Origin: Methylobacterium cerastii | GTDB lineage: Bacteria; Pseudomonadota; Alphaproteobacteria; Rhizobiales; Beijerinckiaceae | Assembly (NCBI RefSeq): GCF_022179125.1 | Contig: NZ_BPQG01000036.1 | Location: 104,194-168,193 of the forward strand | DNA: 64,000 bases | Reading direction: 5' to 3' | Shown: piece by piece, positions 1-8,196 of the stretch | Layout: each line of letters starts with the position of its first letter | Numbering within the stretch: position 1 is the stretch's first letter | Translations under genes and position numbers: made by a program | Notes under the pieces: generated by a model | What the model was told of the DNA's origin: nothing | The model's database searches: none | The model's input: the letters and a program-made list of their open reading frames with translations, nothing else

Positions 1-1402
1 CGGCGAGGTCGCGCTCGATCGCGCGGCGGATTTCGGCGGTCTCGTCCATCGCCGGCTCGAACAGGCAGGCGGTGCCGCGGCCCTTGGCCTTGGCGTGATA
101 GAGCGCGGTGTCGGCGTTCTTGAGCAGCCGGTCGATGTCGTCGGCCGCGTCGTCGGCGATGGCGATGCCGACGCTCATGCCGATCTCGACGGTGTAGCCG
201 TCGAGGTCGTAGGGCGTGCTCACCATCGCGATCATCCGCCCGGCCAGCGCCAGCGCGCCGGCGGCGTCGGAGACCCGGTGCAGCACCGCGAACTCGTCCC
301 CGCCGAGGCGCGCCACGAGGTCCCCCGTGCGCACCCGGGCGCAAAGCCGTTCCGAGACCGCCCGCAGCAGCGCGTCGCCGGCGCCGTGCCCGTGCATGTC
401 GTTGATCGCCTTGAACCGGTCGAGGTCGAGGCAGAGGATCGCCAGCCGGTTGGTCTCGCCCGCGAGCCGCGGCCTGCCGAGCATGTCGAGGCCGTGCTCG
501 CGAAACGCCGTGCGGTTCGGCAGGTCGGTCAACGCGTCGTGGCGCGCCATGTGCGCGATCCGCGCCTCGTTGCGGCGCCGTTCGGTGATGTCCTCGAAGG
601 TCGAGACCCAGCCGCCGCCCTCGATCGTGCGGTAGCACACGGCGAGGATCCGGCCGTCGGCGAGCTCGCGTTGGATCGGTTTCGGGTCGGCGTCGAGCAG
701 GGCCCGGCGCGTGCCCTCGCACAGGGCGTCGGCCGTGGGGTCGCCGCGGTAGCGGCCGGCGGCCACCAGCATCGCGCAGATCTCGCGCTGGGTCATGCCG
801 ACGTGCAGCCTGTCCGGAGCGATGCCGAAGAGTTCGCAATACCGCTGGTTGTAGATGACGAGGCGCGCCGCGTCGTCGAACAGGCACAGGCCCTGGGTCA
901 TGTTACTCAGCGCCGCCGCGAAGCGGTTGTTCTGCTCGACGAGGCTGGCATGCGAGGCGCGCAGCTCCGCCAGCGTCTCGGCGAGCGCGCTTCGCGTCTG
1001 GCCTTCGGAGCCGATGTCGGTGCCGATGCCGCGATAGCCGCGGAAGGTCCCGTCCTGCGCGACCACCGGCTCGCCGCCGATCCGGAACCAGCGCACGTTG
1101 CCGTCGGGATGGGCGTAGGGAAAGATGAAGCCGGCGAAGGCCTCCCGCCGGTCGATCGCGGTGACGTACGGCATCCAGGACAGGCGGTCGCCCCCGTTCG
1201 CGGCGACCGCGATCCGCGACGTGCCGGTCAGCGTCTCGGCGTTGCGCCCGAGGACGCGTTCCGCCTCGGGAGACAGGTAGCTGAAGTTCTGCGACGCGTC
1301 GGTCTCCCAGAACCAGTCGGGTTCGGTCTTCGCAAGATCTACCAAGGTTCGTACGGGCATTCGGGCACCATCGATCGTGACCCTATCCTCCAAGGCAGGC
1401 AT
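1..1402 (-). CDS. PAS-PAS-GGDEF(-EAL) cyclic-di-GMP enzyme, C-terminus beyond the window
   Basis: Reading inward from an ATG at 1400-1402, 467 codons stay open to the window edge, so the 3' end is missing. Two PAS modules are visible (about residues 20-135 and 160-275; the second has the SNMTQGLCLFD start common in PAS domains of alphaproteobacterial GGDEF proteins). A full diguanylate cyclase domain follows (about 285-445) with RLGGDEF (GGDEF at 367-371) and an RxxD inhibitory site (RTGD, 358-361), so synthesis of c-di-GMP with product inhibition is expected. The last visible residues (MDETAEIRRAIERDL) look like the beginning of an EAL phosphodiesterase domain, which is inferred. No membrane segment is seen, so the protein is probably cytosolic. 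The first ATG has no clear ribosome binding site; an in-frame ATG at 1358-1360 is an alternative. Confidence 0.85.
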   Translation of the reverse strand, partial: MPALEDRVTIDGARMPVRTLVDLAKTEPDWFWETDASQNFSYLSPEAERVLGRNAETLTGTSRIAVAANGGDRLSWMPYVTAIDRREAFAGFIFPYAHPDGNVRWFRIGGEPVVAQDGTFRGYRGIGTDIGSEGQTRSALAETLAELRASHASLVEQNNRFAAALSNMTQGLCLFDDAARLVIYNQRYCELFGIAPDRLHVGMTQREICAMLVAAGRYRGDPTADALCEGTRRALLDADPKPIQRELADGRILAVCYRTIEGGGWVSTFEDITERRRNEARIAHMARHDALTDLPNRTAFREHGLDMLGRPRLAGETNRLAILCLDLDRFKAINDMHGHGAGDALLRAVSERLCARVRTGDLVARLGGDEFAVLHRVSDAAGALALAGRMIAMVSTPYDLDGYTVEIGMSVGIAIADDAADDIDRLLKNADTALYHAKAKGRGTACLFEPAMDETAEIRRAIERDLA

Positions 1403-1534
1403 TAAGATATTATTCGTACCGCACTTCACGATCCTGCGCGTCGTGGGCGGAGCCCCGCGCCTTCCGATGCGTTGCCTGCGGACGCGCGCCGCCGGCGCTC
1501 CGGGCCGCGGTCGCGAAACGTCGGAGGAAGGCGC

Positions 1535-2467
1535 ATGCCGAGCGGTGGCGAGGATCTGTTTTCCGGGTTCGAGGCCCTCTGGATGGAGGCGGCCTGGGGC
1601 AAGGCCTTCGCCCGGGTCGGCGGCCCGGCGGACGCGCCGCCGCTGCTGCTGCTCCACGGCTTTCCGCAAAGCCACGCGCTCTGGCACCGCGTCGCCCCGG
1701 ACTTGGCGCACGACCATCGCGTGATCTGCCTCGACCTGCCGGGCTACGGCTGGTCGTCGGCGCCCCCGAGCGATTCCGGACACGAGCCTTACGCCAAGCG
1801 CCGGGTCGGCGCGGAGATCGTGGCGCTGATGGAGCGGATCGGCCATGTCCGCTTCGCGCTGGTCGGGCACGACCGCGGCGCCCGCGTCGCCTACCGCCTC
1901 GCCCTCGACCATCCGGGCCGCGTCTCGAAGCTCGCCCTCCTCGACGTGGTGCCGACGGCGGTGCAGTGGGCGCGGATCGAGGCCGCGCCGGGCATGAACC
2001 CGCACTGGCCGTTCCTGGCCGAGCCCGCCCCGAACCCGGAGACCGCGATCGGCCGGGACCCGGACGGCTACTTCCGGAGGCTGATCGCCGGGTGGACGGC
2101 GGGCAAGGACCTCTCGGCCTTCGACCCGCGTGCGCTCGACCTCTACGCCCAGGCCTGGGGCGTGCCCGAACGCATCCACGCGATGTGCGAGGATTACCGC
2201 GCCGGCGCCGGCCCCGACCGCGCGGCCGACGAAGCGGACATCGCGGCCGGCCGCACCCTGGCGATGCCGGTTCTGGTTCTCGCCAGCACACGCTACCTGG
2301 ACCACGAAAAGCCCGAGACGGCGCTCGCGGCCTGGCGGCGGACGCTCGCGCCGGACGCGGTCGGCGCCGCGATCGAGTCCGGCCACTTCCTGGCCGAGGA
2401 GAACCCGTCGGCGACGCTCGCGGCGCTCCGCCCCTTCCTCGCCGGTGAAGCTCCGCCCAAAGCGTAA
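1535..2467 (+). CDS. alpha/beta hydrolase, fluoroacetate (haloacetate) dehalogenase-like
   Basis: 310 aa. The ATG at 1535 is preceded by GGAGGAAG at a good distance; an upstream in-frame ATG at 1472 lacks this. Motifs match the fluoroacetate dehalogenase group: oxyanion-hole HGFP (41-44), nucleophile Asp113 in GHDRGAR with Arg114 and Arg117 for the carboxylate, Asp137 (LDVVP), His157-Trp158 and Tyr221 for the halide or fluoride pocket, and base His284 (SGHF). In the characterised family these residues do SN2 attack on the alpha carbon and release halide and glycolate. Some relatives are epoxide hydrolases or act on other haloacids, so the substrate is inferred. It is a single gene, divergent from the GGDEF gene. 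It has no signal peptide, so it should be cytosolic. Confidence 0.8.
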   Translation: MPSGGEDLFSGFEALWMEAAWGKAFARVGGPADAPPLLLLHGFPQSHALWHRVAPDLAHDHRVICLDLPGYGWSSAPPSDSGHEPYAKRRVGAEIVALMERIGHVRFALVGHDRGARVAYRLALDHPGRVSKLALLDVVPTAVQWARIEAAPGMNPHWPFLAEPAPNPETAIGRDPDGYFRRLIAGWTAGKDLSAFDPRALDLYAQAWGVPERIHAMCEDYRAGAGPDRAADEADIAAGRTLAMPVLVLASTRYLDHEKPETALAAWRRTLAPDAVGAAIESGHFLAEENPSATLAALRPFLAGEAPPKA

Positions 2468-2578
2468 CACGGAAGCCGACGCTCGCCGTGGTTGTGCGCC
2501 CGGCCTTCGCCTAGCATGCGCCCCGGACCGCCCGAACGGCGGCCGGACGACAAGATCACGACCTCCGGGAGGATACGC

Positions 2579-3799
2579 ATGACCAAGGGACAGGTTCGTC
2601 TCGCGCTGGGCGTCGCGCTCGCCGCGCTCGCCGCGCCCGCCGCCGCGCAGGGCTTCTCGGACGGCGTGGTGAAGATCGGCATCCTCAACGACCAGTCCGG
2701 CACCTACGCCGAGTTCGGCGGCCGCTCCTCGATCGAGGCGGCGCGGATGGCGGTGGAGGATTTCGGCGGCTCGATGAACGGGACGCCGATCGAACTCGTC
2801 TCGGCCGACCACCAGAACAAGCCCGACATCGCGTCCGGCATCGCCCGGCAATGGTACGACCGCGACAACGTCGACGCGATCATGGAGCTGACGACCTCGT
2901 CGGTGGCGCTCGCCGTCCAGGGCCTGTCGAAAGAGAAGCGCAAGATCACCATCACCACCGGCGCGGCCACCGCCGACCTCACCGGCAAGGCCTGCACCCC
3001 CTACGGCTACCACTGGGCCTACGACACCCATGCGCTCGCCGTCGGCACCGGCGGCGCCCTGGTGCAGCAGGGCGGCGACACCTGGTTCATGCTGACCGCC
3101 GACTACGCCTTCGGCTACTCGCTGGAAGCCGAGATCGCCCGCTACGTCACCTCGAAGGGCGGCAAGATCCTGGGCAACGTCCGCCACCCGCTCTCGGCGC
3201 AGGACTTCTCCTCGTTCCTGCTGCAGGCGCAAGGGTCTGGCGCCAAGGTGATCGGCCTGGCCAACGCCGGGCTCGACACCTCCAACAGCATCAAGCAGGC
3301 GGCCGAGTTCGGCATCGTCGAGGGCGGGCAGCGGCTCGCGGCGCTGCTGTTCACCCTGGCCGAGGTGAAGGGCCTCGGCCTCAAGGTCGCGCAGGGGCTG
3401 ACCCTCACCGAGGGCTGGTACTGGGACCTCACCGACGAGACCCGCGCGTTCGGGCAGCGCTTCATGAAGCGCACCGGCAAGATGCCGAACATGATCCATG
3501 TCGGCACCTATTCGGCGGTGCTGCAATACCTGAAGGCGGTGAAGGCCGCCGGCACCGACGAGACCGAGGCGGTCAACACGCTGCTGCACACGATGCCGGT
3601 GGACGACGTCTTCGCCAAGGGCGGCAAGGTCCTGCCGAACGGGCGCATGGTCCACGACATGTATCTGTTCGAGGTCAAGAAGCCCGCCGAGTCGAAGGGC
3701 GACTGGGACCTCTACAAGAAGCTCGCCACGGTGCCCGGCCCGGAGGCCTTCGCCACCGCCGAGGCCAGCGGCTGCCCGCTGACGACGGCGGCGAAGTAG
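2579..3799 (+). CDS. ABC transporter periplasmic substrate-binding protein, branched-chain amino acid type
   Basis: 406 aa, with a GGGAGGAT ribosome binding site before the ATG at 2579. A signal peptide (LALGVALAALAAPAAAQ, cut near residue 24) leads into a type I periplasmic-binding fold (Peripla_BP_6, LivK-like) beginning VKIGILNDQSG. Such proteins bind small ligands in the periplasm for an ABC importer; related alphaproteobacterial proteins bind amino acids, amides, urea or aromatic acids, so the ligand is not known. No permease or ATPase genes lie next to it: the gene stands alone, 111 nt after the hydrolase and convergent with fabF2XL. The transporter core must be elsewhere. Confidence 0.85.
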   Translation: MTKGQVRLALGVALAALAAPAAAQGFSDGVVKIGILNDQSGTYAEFGGRSSIEAARMAVEDFGGSMNGTPIELVSADHQNKPDIASGIARQWYDRDNVDAIMELTTSSVALAVQGLSKEKRKITITTGAATADLTGKACTPYGYHWAYDTHALAVGTGGALVQQGGDTWFMLTADYAFGYSLEAEIARYVTSKGGKILGNVRHPLSAQDFSSFLLQAQGSGAKVIGLANAGLDTSNSIKQAAEFGIVEGGQRLAALLFTLAEVKGLGLKVAQGLTLTEGWYWDLTDETRAFGQRFMKRTGKMPNMIHVGTYSAVLQYLKAVKAAGTDETEAVNTLLHTMPVDDVFAKGGKVLPNGRMVHDMYLFEVKKPAESKGDWDLYKKLATVPGPEAFATAEASGCPLTTAAK

Positions 3800-3854
3800 G
3801 AACGGCAAGAAGGGACGAACCCGCCGACCGCGGCGGCCGACTCCCGTCCACCCC

Positions 3855-3963
3855 CCTCATCCTGAGGTGCGGCCGCAAGCCGCCTCGAAGGAGACCTCCA
3901 GGGATCGCGCGTCGGCTGGAGGCCTCCTTCGAGGCCCGCCAAGGCGGGCACCTCAGGATGAGG
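3855..3963. repeat. long imperfect palindrome with CTCATCCTGAGG ends, between convergent genes
   Basis: The outer arms CCTCATCCTGAGGTGC (3855-3870) and GCACCTCAGGATGAGG (3948-3963) are exact inverted repeats; inner arms CCTCGAAGGAG and CTCCTTCGAGG, then CCTCCAG and CTGGAGG, continue the hairpin. The shape resembles REP/BIME-like intergenic palindromes seen in many Rhizobiales genomes (recollection). It lies between the converging 3' ends of the substrate-binding gene and fabF2XL and could work as a two-way transcription end or RNA stabiliser. No transposase or target duplication is seen. Confidence 0.8.
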
Positions 3964-4012
3964 TGGCGGGTGGGAGTGACACTTGTCGAAGGGGCGTCTG
4001 GAAGACCGCCGC

Positions 4013-5140
4013 TCAGGCGGACGTCAGCCGCAGCACGCCCTCGCCGCGACGGTGGCCGACGGTGGTCACCGCGACCTCGGCAAGGCCCCGCTCGGCCACG
4101 AGCCCGGCCGCAAGGGCCGCGCCGAACGGCGCCGTCACCTCGAGGCCATGGCCGACCAGGTCGCCGAGGGCGTGGACCGGCCGGTCGGGTGCCAGGACCG
4201 ACAGGCGCGCGCGCTCCTCGTCGGTGATCGCCGCAACGCCGGTGGCGCCCGAGACGATCGCCGCGGCCTGCGCGATGCCCGCTTGCCGCCACAGGGCGTC
4301 GAGGCTGGTCGCGACGCCGCCCGGCTCGCGCCGCGTCCGATCGCTCGCCACCGGTCCGAGCCGCGCGAGCGCGCGGGCGCCGCGCGCAGCCGCGGTCTCG
4401 GCGGATTCGAGCATCAGGAAGGCGGCGCAGCTGCCGAGGATGAAGCCCGGCGCATCCGCGCGGTCGAAGACCGGCGCGTAGTCGGGCTTGCGCAGGAAAC
4501 CGCCCATCTCGTGGACGACCATCACGTCCGGCCGCTCGGCGCTGTAGGAGCCGCCGACCAGCATCGCGTCGATCTGGCCCGAGGCGATCCGCGCCTGCCC
4601 GATGCGCAGCGCGTCGACGCCCGAGGCCTCCTCGCCCATGAAGGTGCGCGACGCGCCTGTGACGCCGTGGACGATGGCGATGTTGCCGGCCAAGAGGTTC
4701 GAGAGCTGCGCCAGGAACAGCGTCGGGCGCAGGTCGTTCTGCAGCCGATCGTTGAGGTAGGCGCCGGCGTGCTCGGCCTCGCGCAGGCCGGTGAGGATCG
4801 CCCCGTCGACCGCGTAGTCGCGCTCGCCGCCGCCGGCCGCGACCACGAGATGGAGCGCCTGCTTGAACCCGGCGTCGTCCTTCACCCCGGCCGAGTCGAG
4901 CGCGAGGCCGGCGGCGTAGACGCCGAGGCGCTGCCACGCCTCCATCTGGCGCTGGTCGGACTTCTTCGGGATCTGCCCGTCCCAGGCGATCGCCGGAGCC
5001 GGGTGGACGGGATACGGCGCGAAGGTCGCCGCGTCGGTCCGTGGCGCGGCGCCGGCGTCGAGGGCGTCGAGGTGGGCGGCCAGGCCCTCGCCGACGCAGG
5101 AGACGAGGCCGATCCCGGTGACGACGACGGCGCGGCTCAT
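4013..5140 (-). CDS. fabF2XL: FabF2XL-type ketosynthase-like protein without the catalytic cysteine
   Basis: 375 aa, thiolase/ketosynthase fold (starts SRAVVVTGIGLVSCVG). Aligned by eye with E. coli FabF, the active-site Cys falls on Glu171 (EASGV where FabF has CTSGV), the first catalytic His on Gly298, and the conserved Lys on a Gly; the GH of the last motif is kept (His331). This is the pattern of chain-length factors, which pair with an active ketosynthase, rather than of a working condensing enzyme. In rhizobia fabF2XL lies in the acpXL-fabZXL-fabF2XL-fabF1XL-adhXL-lpxXL cluster for 27-hydroxyoctacosanoate on lipid A. Here it ends the operon; its start overlaps the fabZXL stop (ATGA). 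FabF1XL, AdhXL and LpxXL are not encoded nearby. The assignment rests on the AcpXL neighbour more than on this protein itself. Confidence 0.8.
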   Translation of the reverse strand: MSRAVVVTGIGLVSCVGEGLAAHLDALDAGAAPRTDAATFAPYPVHPAPAIAWDGQIPKKSDQRQMEAWQRLGVYAAGLALDSAGVKDDAGFKQALHLVVAAGGGERDYAVDGAILTGLREAEHAGAYLNDRLQNDLRPTLFLAQLSNLLAGNIAIVHGVTGASRTFMGEEASGVDALRIGQARIASGQIDAMLVGGSYSAERPDVMVVHEMGGFLRKPDYAPVFDRADAPGFILGSCAAFLMLESAETAAARGARALARLGPVASDRTRREPGGVATSLDALWRQAGIAQAAAIVSGATGVAAITDEERARLSVLAPDRPVHALGDLVGHGLEVTAPFGAALAAGLVAERGLAEVAVTTVGHRRGEGVLRLTSA

Positions 5141-5616
5141 TCGGTTTCTCCCGGAGCATCCCCGTCGATCACGAGGCCGATCTTCGCGGTGCGCGCGCGC
5201 ATCAGGGCGTCGAGCCCGTCCGGGAACGGCATGGTGCGGAAGCGGAGCTCGGCGTCGGCCAGGAGCTTGCCGTCGTGGCGGATCGCGGCCTTGGTCACCG
5301 CGTAGCCCGAGCCGTCGTGCTCCAGGCTCGCGGTCACGGTCAGCGTCGCGCCGGGGCCGACGAAGGAGCGGAAGCGCGCCTTGTCCACCGCCATCAGGAA
5401 CGGCATCTGCGCGAAGTTCAGGTGGGCGAGCACGAGGTAGCCCGAGGCCTGCGCCATGGTCTCGGTGAGCAGCACGCCCGGCACCAGAGGGTGGCCGGGG
5501 AAGTGCCCCTCGAAGACCGGGCTCTCCGTCGGGACCTGGGCCAGGGCCTCGATCCGGCCGGCGGCGCGGTCGAGGCTCACCACGGAATCGATCATCTCGA
5601 AGTATTCGAGGCGCAT
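5137..5616 (-). CDS. fabZXL: 3-hydroxyacyl-ACP dehydratase FabZXL
   Basis: 159 aa hotdog-fold protein. The FabZ signature is clear: GHFPGHPLVPGVLLTETMAQ with catalytic His38 and Glu52. It removes water from 3-hydroxyacyl chains carried on an ACP. The gene is 45 nt downstream of acpXL and overlaps fabF2XL by 4 nt, so the three genes should be one transcript. By that context it works on the AcpXL-bound very-long-chain intermediates for lipid A and not in general fatty acid synthesis, which is inference from the rhizobial cluster. Confidence 0.88.
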   Translation of the reverse strand: MRLEYFEMIDSVVSLDRAAGRIEALAQVPTESPVFEGHFPGHPLVPGVLLTETMAQASGYLVLAHLNFAQMPFLMAVDKARFRSFVGPGATLTVTASLEHDGSGYAVTKAAIRHDGKLLADAELRFRTMPFPDGLDALMRARTAKIGLVIDGDAPGETE

Positions 5617-5661
5617 GGGCTGCCGATCCGCAGGCGTGTTCGGAAGGTCGTTCGCGTCGGC

Positions 5662-5970
5662 TCAGACCTTGGCGGCCTTTTCCGCGACCAGCGCGTCGAT
5701 GCGGGCGCAGAGGTTCTTCAGCACGAAGTACTCCTCGGCCGGGACCTTGCCTTCGTTGACCTCCTGGGTCCAGCGCTCCAGCGGCAGCTTGATCCCGAAC
5801 GCCTTGTCGACGGCGAAGGCGATGTCGAGGAAGGCGAGGCTGTCGATGCCGAGGTCGTCGATCGCGTGGCTCTCGGGCGTGATCTTCTCGCGCGGGATGT
5901 CGGCGGTGTCGGCGATGATGTCGGCCACGCGCTCGAAGGTGGCGGTGCCGGTGCTGGGCTGGTCTGACAT
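5662..5970 (-). CDS. acpXL: acyl carrier protein AcpXL for very-long-chain lipid A acyl groups
   Basis: 102 aa, longer than housekeeping ACP (about 78 aa). It matches Rhizobium AcpXL closely as I recall it: VADIIA, [15 protein letters not shown], and the specific [16 protein letters not shown] and [14 protein letters not shown] segments. Ser44 in GIDSLAF is the 4'-phosphopantetheine site. AcpXL carries the C28 hydroxy-acyl chain that LpxXL transfers to lipid A, which stabilises the outer membrane. It is the first gene of the operon, divergent from the permease gene at 6211; the 240-nt gap between them must hold both promoters. The ATG at 5968-5970 fits the family start. Confidence 0.93.
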   Translation of the reverse strand: MSDQPSTGTATFERVADIIADTADIPREKITPESHAIDDLGIDSLAFLDIAFAVDKAFGIKLPLERWTQEVNEGKVPAEEYFVLKNLCARIDALVAEKAAKV

Positions 5971-6210
5971 GCGTTCTCGCCGAATCGGGATGGGTGCGAC
6001 GGGCCGCCGCCGATGCTCGACGCGGCGCCCCCATCCGCACGGCCCGGTGGCGGAGGGCGCCCTGCGCCGCCCCGTCAAGTGGCCGCGACCTCTACACGAG
6101 GGGGTTCGGCCCGGCAACCATGTGGCCCTTCAGGCGGGCTTCGCCGGATGGCAAAGGTCCCACGGCGGCCTACATGAGCGCGCGGCGGATCGCGCCGGAG
6201 GACCCGCCTG

Positions 6211-7329
6211 ATGGACCAGACGCTTCGTACCGATCACGCGCCGCCGGACCGCGCCCCGCCGCTCCCGCCGGTGGAGAAGGCGCGCGGCCAGGGGATCGCC
6301 CGCGTGGCGCTCGTGCTGGCGCTGTCGGCGCTCGGCCTCTGGATCCTGTCCGGCTTCCTGCCGGCGCTCGCCTGGGCGGTGGTGCTGGCGATCGCGCTGT
6401 GGCCGCTCTACGCGCGCGCCGAACGGCGGTTTCCCCCCGGCGGCCACAACGTCGTGCTTCCGCTCGTGGCGACGCTCCTCGTCGCCCTCGTCTTCCTCGC
6501 GCCGCTCGTCATCCTCGGCGTCCAGGCGGCCCGCGAGGCGCACGACGTGCTCGACTTCGTGCGCACGGCCGAGAAGGACGGCGTCCCCGTGCCGGACGTC
6601 ATCAATCACCTGCCCTACGGCGCGGCCCAGGCGTCCGCTTGGTGGAGCGCCAACCTCAGCCATCCCGACGCCGGCTCCGACCTGCTGCGCAAGCTCGACA
6701 ACGATTCCGTGATCGGGGTGTCGCGCAACGTCGGCAAGGAGGTGGTGCATCGCGTCGTGCTGTTCGGCTTCAGCCTCGTCGCCCTGTTCTTCCTGTTCCG
6801 CGACGGCCGCACCATCCGCGACCAGGTCCTCGTGGCGTGCAACCGCCTGTTCGGGCCGCGCGGCGAGCGGGTCGGCCGACAGATGGTCGCCTCGGTGCAC
6901 GGCACCGTCGACGGCCTCGTCCTCGTCGGCCTCGGCGAGGGCGTCGTCCTCGGCATCGTCTACTACTTCGCCGGCGTGCCGCACCCGGTGCTGCTCGGCG
7001 CGTTCACCGCGGTCGCCGCGATGATTCCGTTCGGCGCGGCGCTCGCCATCGCCATCGCGGCGCTGCTGCTCGTGGCGGCGAGCTCGGTGAAGGCGGCGGT
7101 GATCGTGGCCGTCGCGGGCTTCGTCGTGACGTTCGTGGCCGACCACTTCGTGCGCCCGGCGCTCATCGGCGGCACCACCAAGCTGCCGTTCCTGTGGGTG
7201 CTGCTCGGCATCCTCGGCGGGGTCGAGACCTTCCACCTCCTCGGCCTGTTCCTCGGCCCGGCGGTGATGGCCGCTTTGATGCTGCTGTGGCGCGAGTTCA
7301 CGGTCGGCGCCGACGCGAAGGCTCCCTGA
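6211..7329 (+). CDS. AI-2E family membrane transporter (UPF0118)
   Basis: 372 aa integral membrane protein with about seven to eight hydrophobic segments: two near residues 27-70, one at 82-106, then after a soluble stretch (110-185) a run of segments ending near 360. The layout and the GxxxxVxGIVYYxAGVPHP region fit the AI-2E transporter family (PF01594, YdgG/YhhT/PerM). Members include autoinducer-2 exporters and a Na+/H+ antiporter, so the cargo is unknown. GGAGG precedes the ATG. It is monocistronic and followed by a strong terminator at 7337-7370. Confidence 0.85.
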   Translation: MDQTLRTDHAPPDRAPPLPPVEKARGQGIARVALVLALSALGLWILSGFLPALAWAVVLAIALWPLYARAERRFPPGGHNVVLPLVATLLVALVFLAPLVILGVQAAREAHDVLDFVRTAEKDGVPVPDVINHLPYGAAQASAWWSANLSHPDAGSDLLRKLDNDSVIGVSRNVGKEVVHRVVLFGFSLVALFFLFRDGRTIRDQVLVACNRLFGPRGERVGRQMVASVHGTVDGLVLVGLGEGVVLGIVYYFAGVPHPVLLGAFTAVAAMIPFGAALAIAIAALLLVAASSVKAAVIVAVAGFVVTFVADHFVRPALIGGTTKLPFLWVLLGILGGVETFHLLGLFLGPAVMAALMLLWREFTVGADAKAP

Positions 7330-7336
7330 CATACGA

Positions 7337-7370
7337 ACGGCCGCGGGATCCGAGATCCCGCGGCCGTTTT
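7337..7370 (+). terminator. rho-independent terminator of the AI-2E family gene
   Basis: A 14-bp perfect stem (ACGGCCGCGGGATC / GATCCCGCGGCCGT) with a 3-nt loop, followed by TTTT on the plus strand. It lies 7 nt after the stop codon of the permease gene and before the convergent gene at 7419. Confidence 0.9.
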
Positions 7371-7418
7371 GCGACGACTTCGGCGGCACGGAGCTGCGTG
7401 CCGCCGGACTCGGTTCGA

Positions 7419-8102
7419 TTACATCGGCGGGGTGAGGCCGTCCTTGCCGACGGCGATCAGCTTGCCCTCGATCTTCGAGCCGGCCTTGTCGACCACGGCG
7501 AAGATCTTGGAGCCGGGGGTGAGGATCGCCTTGTCCGCGGGCTCGAAGGCGACGATCGGTGCGGTCGGCGGCACTTCGATGGTCTTGGCCGCGCCGTCCT
7601 TGCCATAGCCGACGGTGAGCGTCTTGGTGCCCGAGGCGCCGGCCGTGTCGGCCTTCACGGTGCCGTTGGTCATCGCGCTCTTGACGCGCGGCGCGCCGGA
7701 CTCGGCCTTGACCGTGCCGTTGGTCATCGAACTCTTCACCGCCGCGCCGCCCGCGGCGGTCTGGTCGGCGATCGAATCCCAGCCGTAATGGCCCTCGCCG
7801 GTGCCGCGCATCGACTCGGGGAACAGCACGACCTCGAGCGCCGTCATCGGGTTCTCGCCCTTGGTCGCCGTGCCGATGAAGACGCCGTCCTTGATCTGGT
7901 CGAGGCTCGACTTCACGACCCAGGCGAACTTGGCGCCGCCGACGTCGACGGTCTCGGTGGCCCCGTCGACGGTCTTGATCGTGACCATGCCGCCGTCGGC
8001 CTTCTCGATCGTGCCGCGGACGCGCTCCAGCGCCTGGGCGGAGAAGGCGGCGCCGGACAGGGTCATCAGGCCGGCGACGGCGAGTGTGGTGAAGGTCTTC
8101 AT
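7419..8102 (-). CDS. exported hypothetical protein with an internal tandem repeat
   Basis: 227 aa. The N-terminal signal peptide (TLAVAGLMTLSGAAFSAQA, cut near residue 24) predicts periplasmic or secreted location. Residues 25-60 (VRGTIEKADGGMVTIKTVDG) look like a small beta-rich fold of the kind in exported proteins with DUF5666-like strands. In the middle, a 13-residue unit VKSSMTNGTVKAE / VKSAMTNGTVKAD occurs twice, 18 residues apart. I do not recognise the family as a whole. The gene is alone, with its start separated from the WYL regulator stop by 94 nt. The ATG at 8100-8102 was chosen because it begins the signal peptide. Confidence 0.7.
   Translation of the reverse strand: MKTFTTLAVAGLMTLSGAAFSAQALERVRGTIEKADGGMVTIKTVDGATETVDVGGAKFAWVVKSSLDQIKDGVFIGTATKGENPMTALEVVLFPESMRGTGEGHYGWDSIADQTAAGGAAVKSSMTNGTVKAESGAPRVKSAMTNGTVKADTAGASGTKTLTVGYGKDGAAKTIEVPPTAPIVAFEPADKAILTPGSKIFAVVDKAGSKIEGKLIAVGKDGLTPPM
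7647..7739 (-). repeat. two 39-nt direct repeats inside the exported-protein gene
   Basis: The copies at 7647-7685 and 7701-7739 are nearly identical, in frame, and code for the 13-residue (V)KS(S/A)MTNGTVKA(E/D) unit; their starts are 54 nt apart. The few differences are mostly at third codon positions, which suggests that the peptide is kept by selection or that the duplication is not recent. Confidence 0.85.
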
Positions 8103-8196
8103 GTAGCGCTCCGGTTGTCGTGACCGGAGGGTTATGGGGCGCCAACGACCGCAAAACACCCTTGCGCGCAATCTATTTTTGTTTCCGAGTCGCCCG

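Noticed and set aside
5971-6210. Possible extra gene between acpXL and the permease
   Set aside because: Longer open frames cross this region in several frames, but none has a start with a ribosome binding site or a recognisable domain; it is better read as a divergent promoter region.
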